From contig DATCKS010000214.1 in the NCBI GenBank assembly GCA_036562265.1, forward strand, positions 1 through 9,503: a stretch of 9,503 nt of DNA. Direction: 5' to 3'. Each line of letters starts with the position of its first letter. Positions within the stretch are counted from its first letter, which is position 1. The position numbers and the translations under genes were made by a program. The DNA comes from DASVDK01 sp036562265 [NCBI: Thermodesulfobacteriota bacterium] (GTDB lineage Bacteria > DASVDK01). The notes beneath the pieces were generated by a model. It was not told the DNA's origin, ran no database searches, and was given only the letters and a program-made list of their open reading frames with translations. Below are positions 7,401 to 9,503 of the stretch, piece after piece.

Positions 7401-8077
7401 CCTCGAGGGGGCTGGTTCGACACCTCCCGCGAGAGGATGATCGCCTCGGAGATCTCGCGCATCGACTTGCGCCTGGTCATCGAGAGCCGCTGGATTCGGC
7501 TGAACGCCTCCCCCTCGCTGATCCCCTCCTGCTCCATGAGGATCCCCTTGGCGCGCTCGATGGCCTTGCGCGCCTCGAGCGCCTCCTTGAGCGCGCGGTT
7601 CTCGTCCCTGAGGCTCGACAACTCCTCCACCAGACCGGCCAGCGGACCGCCCGCCGCCGCCGGCCTGAGCGCGGCCGGCAGCGAGGGACCGGGGGTCTCG
7701 ACCAGGAGCCGTCCCCGCGGAGGCTCCCCCCCGACGAGCAGGATGGGGACCGTCCCCCCGAGCGGTGACCGCGGCGCCGCGCCGGCGAGCCACCCGGTGG
7801 CCTCCGGCCAGGGGGCCACGACCAGCGACACCGCGGCATCGGCCCTCCCCGGCTCGAGTGCCGCCTCGGGCGTCAGCACCGCAACCGTATCGATCAGGCC
7901 GGCGGCTCCCATCCGCTCGAGGAGGGACGAGAGCCGGCCGGCGTCGCCGACGAGGAGCGCCGGGATGGGGGACGTCGGCTGCGGGATGCCGGAGCGCCGA
8001 CCGGCGCCGGCCCCTCCCCGCGAGGGGGCCGGCCCGCCGGCGCGCGGGCCGGCGGGCCGGACGCGGCTCGTCGACAC
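7397..8077 (-). CDS. ANTAR-domain antiterminator with degenerate receiver-like N-terminus
   Basis: A 226-residue protein from the GTG at 8077-8075, two bases after the amt stop codon, with GGAG and AAGG in the last amt codons as ribosome binding site. The C-terminus (about 163-217) is an ANTAR domain: ALEARKAIERAKGILMEQEG, then SEGEAFSRIQRLSM and REISEAIILS, preceded by a short coiled coil (147-170). ANTAR proteins (NasR, AmiR, EutV) bind tandem hexaloop hairpins in RNA leaders and prevent transcription termination, often in nitrogen genes. Residues 37-140 look receiver-like (ALLVGDAGRLSSLLERMGAAG, VSLVVAPWPE, PILLVGGEP), but the place of the phosphoacceptor Asp holds AlaPro, so classical phosphorylation is unlikely. 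Residues 1-36 are Gly/Pro/Arg-rich and coincide with strong inverted repeats; a later start is possible, the next clear ATG being Met56. The position behind amt points to nitrogen control. Confidence 0.85.
   Translation of the reverse strand: MSTSRVRPAGPRAGGPAPSRGGAGAGRRSGIPQPTSPIPALLVGDAGRLSSLLERMGAAGLIDTVAVLTPEAALEPGRADAAVSLVVAPWPEATGWLAGAAPRSPLGGTVPILLVGGEPPRGRLLVETPGPSLPAALRPAAAGGPLAGLVEELSSLRDENRALKEALEARKAIERAKGILMEQEGISEGEAFSRIQRLSMTRRKSMREISEAIILSREVSNQPPRG
8007..8032. repeat. Inverted repeat, 8-base perfect arms, in the 5' part of the ANTAR gene
   Basis: CCGGCCCC at 8007-8014 is the exact reverse complement of GGGGCCGG at 8025-8032, with a 10-base loop. The right arm shares 8029-8032 with the larger neighbouring inverted repeat, so an RNA could form only one of the two fully at a time. 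It falls in the Gly/Pro/Arg-rich first codons of the ANTAR gene. No T-run follows. Confidence 0.6.
8029..8060. repeat. Inverted repeat, 13-base perfect arms and six-base loop, at the ANTAR gene start
   Basis: CCGGCCCGCCGGC at 8029-8041 is the exact reverse complement of GCCGGCGGGCCGG at 8048-8060. The loop on the amt-ANTAR mRNA strand is CCGCGC. The stem would start about 15 bases inside the ANTAR reading frame and some 20 bases after the amt stop codon. It could act as a pause, attenuator or mRNA-stability element between amt and the distal gene. The loop does not show the A at position 1 and G at position 4 expected of ANTAR-binding hexaloops. Confidence 0.65.
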
Positions 8078-8079
8078 CC

Positions 8080-9503
8080 TTACTTCTCCGCGGGAACGGC
8101 GCGTGCCGTCGCGAGCCCGGGCGCCGGCGAGGCGCCGGAGGGCGCCGCGAACGGGTAGGCGCTCGCGATGCGGAAGTCCGGGTACGCCTCGTTGCCGTGC
8201 TCGCCGAGGTCGAGGCCTTCCCGCTCCTCCTCCTCGCTCACGCGCACCCCCATGACCGCCTTGATGACGAGCCAGGCGACGGAGGTCGTCACGAAGGTGA
8301 AGGCGCCGACCGCCACGACCCCGGTCGCCTGCGTGACGAGCAACCCGACGCCGCCGCCGAGGAAGAGCCCGTTCGGCACGGTGTCCGGCACGAGCGTCGC
8401 GTCCGCGAAGAGCCCGAGGGCGAGCGTGCCGAAGACCCCGCAGACGAGGTGCACCGAGATCGCCCCGACCGGATCGTCCACCTTCATCCGATCGAAGGCG
8501 AGGACGGAGAAGACGACGAGCACCCCGGCGCCGATGCCGATGATGAGCGCCGAGCCGACGCTCACCCACGCGCAGGGCGCGGTGATGGCAACGAGCCCCG
8601 CGAGCGTGCCGTTGAGGATCATGGAGAGGTCCGGCTTGCCGAGCGCCCACCAGGCGGTGAGGGTCGCCGCCAACGTGGCCGCCGCCGCGGCGGTGTTCGT
8701 CGTGAGGGCGATGCGCGCGATGTCGCCGGCCGCCGCCGCCATGGTGCTGCCCGGATTGAAGCCGAACCAGCCGAGCCAGAGGATCAGGGCGCCCAGCGTG
8801 GCGAGCGGCATCGAGTGACCCGGGATCGGGTTCACCCGGCCGTCCTTGCCGTACTTGCCGATGCGGGGCCCGAGGACGATGGCGCCCGTCAGCGCCGCCC
8901 AGCCGCCCACCGAGTGGACCACCGTCGAGCCGGCGAAGTCCCAGAAGCCGAGCTCGGCGAGCCAGCCGCCGCCCCAGATCCAGTGTCCCGTGATCGGGTA
9001 GAGCAGCGCCGTGATGACGAAGGCGAAGACGATGAACGAGCGGAACTTGATCCGCTCGGCGACCGCCCCGGAGACGATCGTCGCGGCCGTCCCGGCGAAG
9101 ACGAGCTGGAAGAAGAACTTCGCGTAGAGCGGCACGGTGGCCCAGGAGATCGCCGAGTAGGCGCCCTGGTAGGCGTCCCCGGTCGCCGGGCTGTTGTCCG
9201 CCCCCGAGAGGAAGATCAGCCCCTCGGTCCCGAAGAACGGCGTGCCGTTGCCGAACATGAGCCCCCAGCCGAGGACGAGGAACCCGATCGAGGACGCCGC
9301 GAAGACGATGAAGTTCTTCGCGAGGATGTTGACCGAGTTCTTGCTGCGGGTGAGTCCGGTCTCGAGCATACCGAAGCCCGCGTTCATGAAGAAGACGAGG
9401 ATGCCGCAGATGACGACCCAGACGGTGTCGCGGGCCACCTTCGCGTCGGAGAGCGCCGCCTCGATCTCGGCCAGCTTCGCCGCGGCGTCGACCACCGCCG
9501 GCG
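8080..9503 (-). CDS. amtB: Ammonium transporter (Amt/AmtB family), N-terminus cut by window edge
   Basis: At least 471 residues counted from an in-frame GTG at 9495-9493. The frame stays open to the edge (Pro-Ala before it) and no ribosome binding site is visible, so the true start, possibly with a signal sequence as in many Amt proteins, probably lies beyond. The protein has about eleven hydrophobic segments between 24 and 415. The twin pore histidines are His194 (STVVHSVGG) and His349 (ISVHLVCG). Other Amt motifs are FFMNAGFGMLETG (35-47), AKFFFQLVFAGTAATIVSGA (125-144), HWIWGGGWL (171-179) and WFGFNPGS (243-250). The cytosolic tail contains GLDLGEHGNEAYPDF (427-441), the region that binds PII in homologues, plus a 30-residue Ala/Pro-rich extension. 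It moves ammonium/ammonia across the inner membrane. No glnK lies on its downstream side; an ANTAR gene follows two bases after the stop instead. Confidence 0.95.
   Translation of the reverse strand, partial: PAVVDAAAKLAEIEAALSDAKVARDTVWVVICGILVFFMNAGFGMLETGLTRSKNSVNILAKNFIVFAASSIGFLVLGWGLMFGNGTPFFGTEGLIFLSGADNSPATGDAYQGAYSAISWATVPLYAKFFFQLVFAGTAATIVSGAVAERIKFRSFIVFAFVITALLYPITGHWIWGGGWLAELGFWDFAGSTVVHSVGGWAALTGAIVLGPRIGKYGKDGRVNPIPGHSMPLATLGALILWLGWFGFNPGSTMAAAAGDIARIALTTNTAAAAATLAATLTAWWALGKPDLSMILNGTLAGLVAITAPCAWVSVGSALIIGIGAGVLVVFSVLAFDRMKVDDPVGAISVHLVCGVFGTLALGLFADATLVPDTVPNGLFLGGGVGLLVTQATGVVAVGAFTFVTTSVAWLVIKAVMGVRVSEEEEREGLDLGEHGNEAYPDFRIASAYPFAAPSGASPAPGLATARAVPAEK

Noticed and set aside
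4514-7768. A 1084-codon open frame on the plus strand, antisense to the pyrophosphorylase fusion.
   Set aside because: Its product is a low-complexity Asp/Arg/Leu/Glu/Ala mixture without domains. Long antisense open frames are common where GC is very high and the sense gene has strong third-position G/C bias; the minus-strand protein has unmistakable motifs.
8007-8060. Tandem hairpins as an ANTAR target site for autoregulation.
   Set aside because: The loop of the strong stem on the mRNA strand is CCGCGC, lacking A at position 1 and G at position 4, and the second stem has no six-base loop.
8078-8650. Extension of the ANTAR frame upstream into amt (417 codons).
   Set aside because: The extension overlaps conserved Amt coding sequence in another frame and is Arg-rich low complexity; the GTG at 8077 directly after the amt stop fits an operon start.
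1-9503. CRISPR array, insertion sequence, tRNA or rRNA gene, prophage or defence system.
   Set aside because: No spaced direct repeats, transposase motifs, cloverleaf-like segments or phage/defence domains were seen. The window is filled with housekeeping, membrane and nitrogen-related genes of uniform composition.

Overview
The window is very GC-rich (well above 65% G+C by eye), uses GTG starts freely and is packed with protein-coding genes, with almost no intergenic space. No RNA gene, mobile element or CRISPR array is visible. The gene content (an NfeD/slipin pair, a family 4 uracil-DNA glycosylase, an exported zinc-dependent phospholipase C-like protein, CoaBC, an NDP-sugar pyrophosphorylase/mutase-like fusion, and Amt next to an ANTAR protein) suggests a high-GC, Gram-negative-type free-living bacterium. 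A deltaproteobacterial or Methylomirabilota/Rokubacteria-like genome would fit, but this placement is inference and not secure.

Layout, left to right. (A) 1-2494, minus strand: a tight cassette read UDG -> NfeD-type membrane serine protease -> slipin, with a 1-base stop/start overlap (TAGTG) and then a 17-base gap; slipin is cut by the left edge. (B) 2495-2570: a short divergent control region with overlapping promoter-like sequences facing both ways. (C) 2571-3530, plus strand: an exported zinc-dependent phospholipase C/S1-P1-fold protein that keeps a full set of candidate zinc ligands, including a tryptophan right after the predicted signal peptidase site. (D) 3531-3543: a 13-base convergent gap. 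(E) 3544-7351, minus strand: coaBC preceded, 10 bases upstream, by a nucleotidyltransferase/left-handed-beta-helix/phosphohexomutase-like fusion with its own promoter-like sequence. (F) 7397-9503, minus strand: an ammonium transporter (cut by the right edge) followed 2 bases later by an ANTAR-domain protein, a class of RNA-binding antiterminator often tied to nitrogen genes.

How the genes work together. Slipin and NfeD form a known membrane quality-control pair. CoaBC makes 4'-phosphopantetheine for coenzyme A. The fusion should make a nucleotide sugar for polysaccharide or glycan synthesis. Amt and ANTAR look like a transport-plus-regulation couple for nitrogen. No single obvious new multi-gene system is seen. 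The points most worth a second look are: the mutase domain whose catalytic serine, metal loop and phosphate loop are all replaced; the CoaC domain without its usual catalytic cysteine; the Amt-ANTAR couplet with a degenerate receiver; overlapping, mutually exclusive inverted repeats at the 5' end of the ANTAR gene; and the possibly leaderless phospholipase gene.
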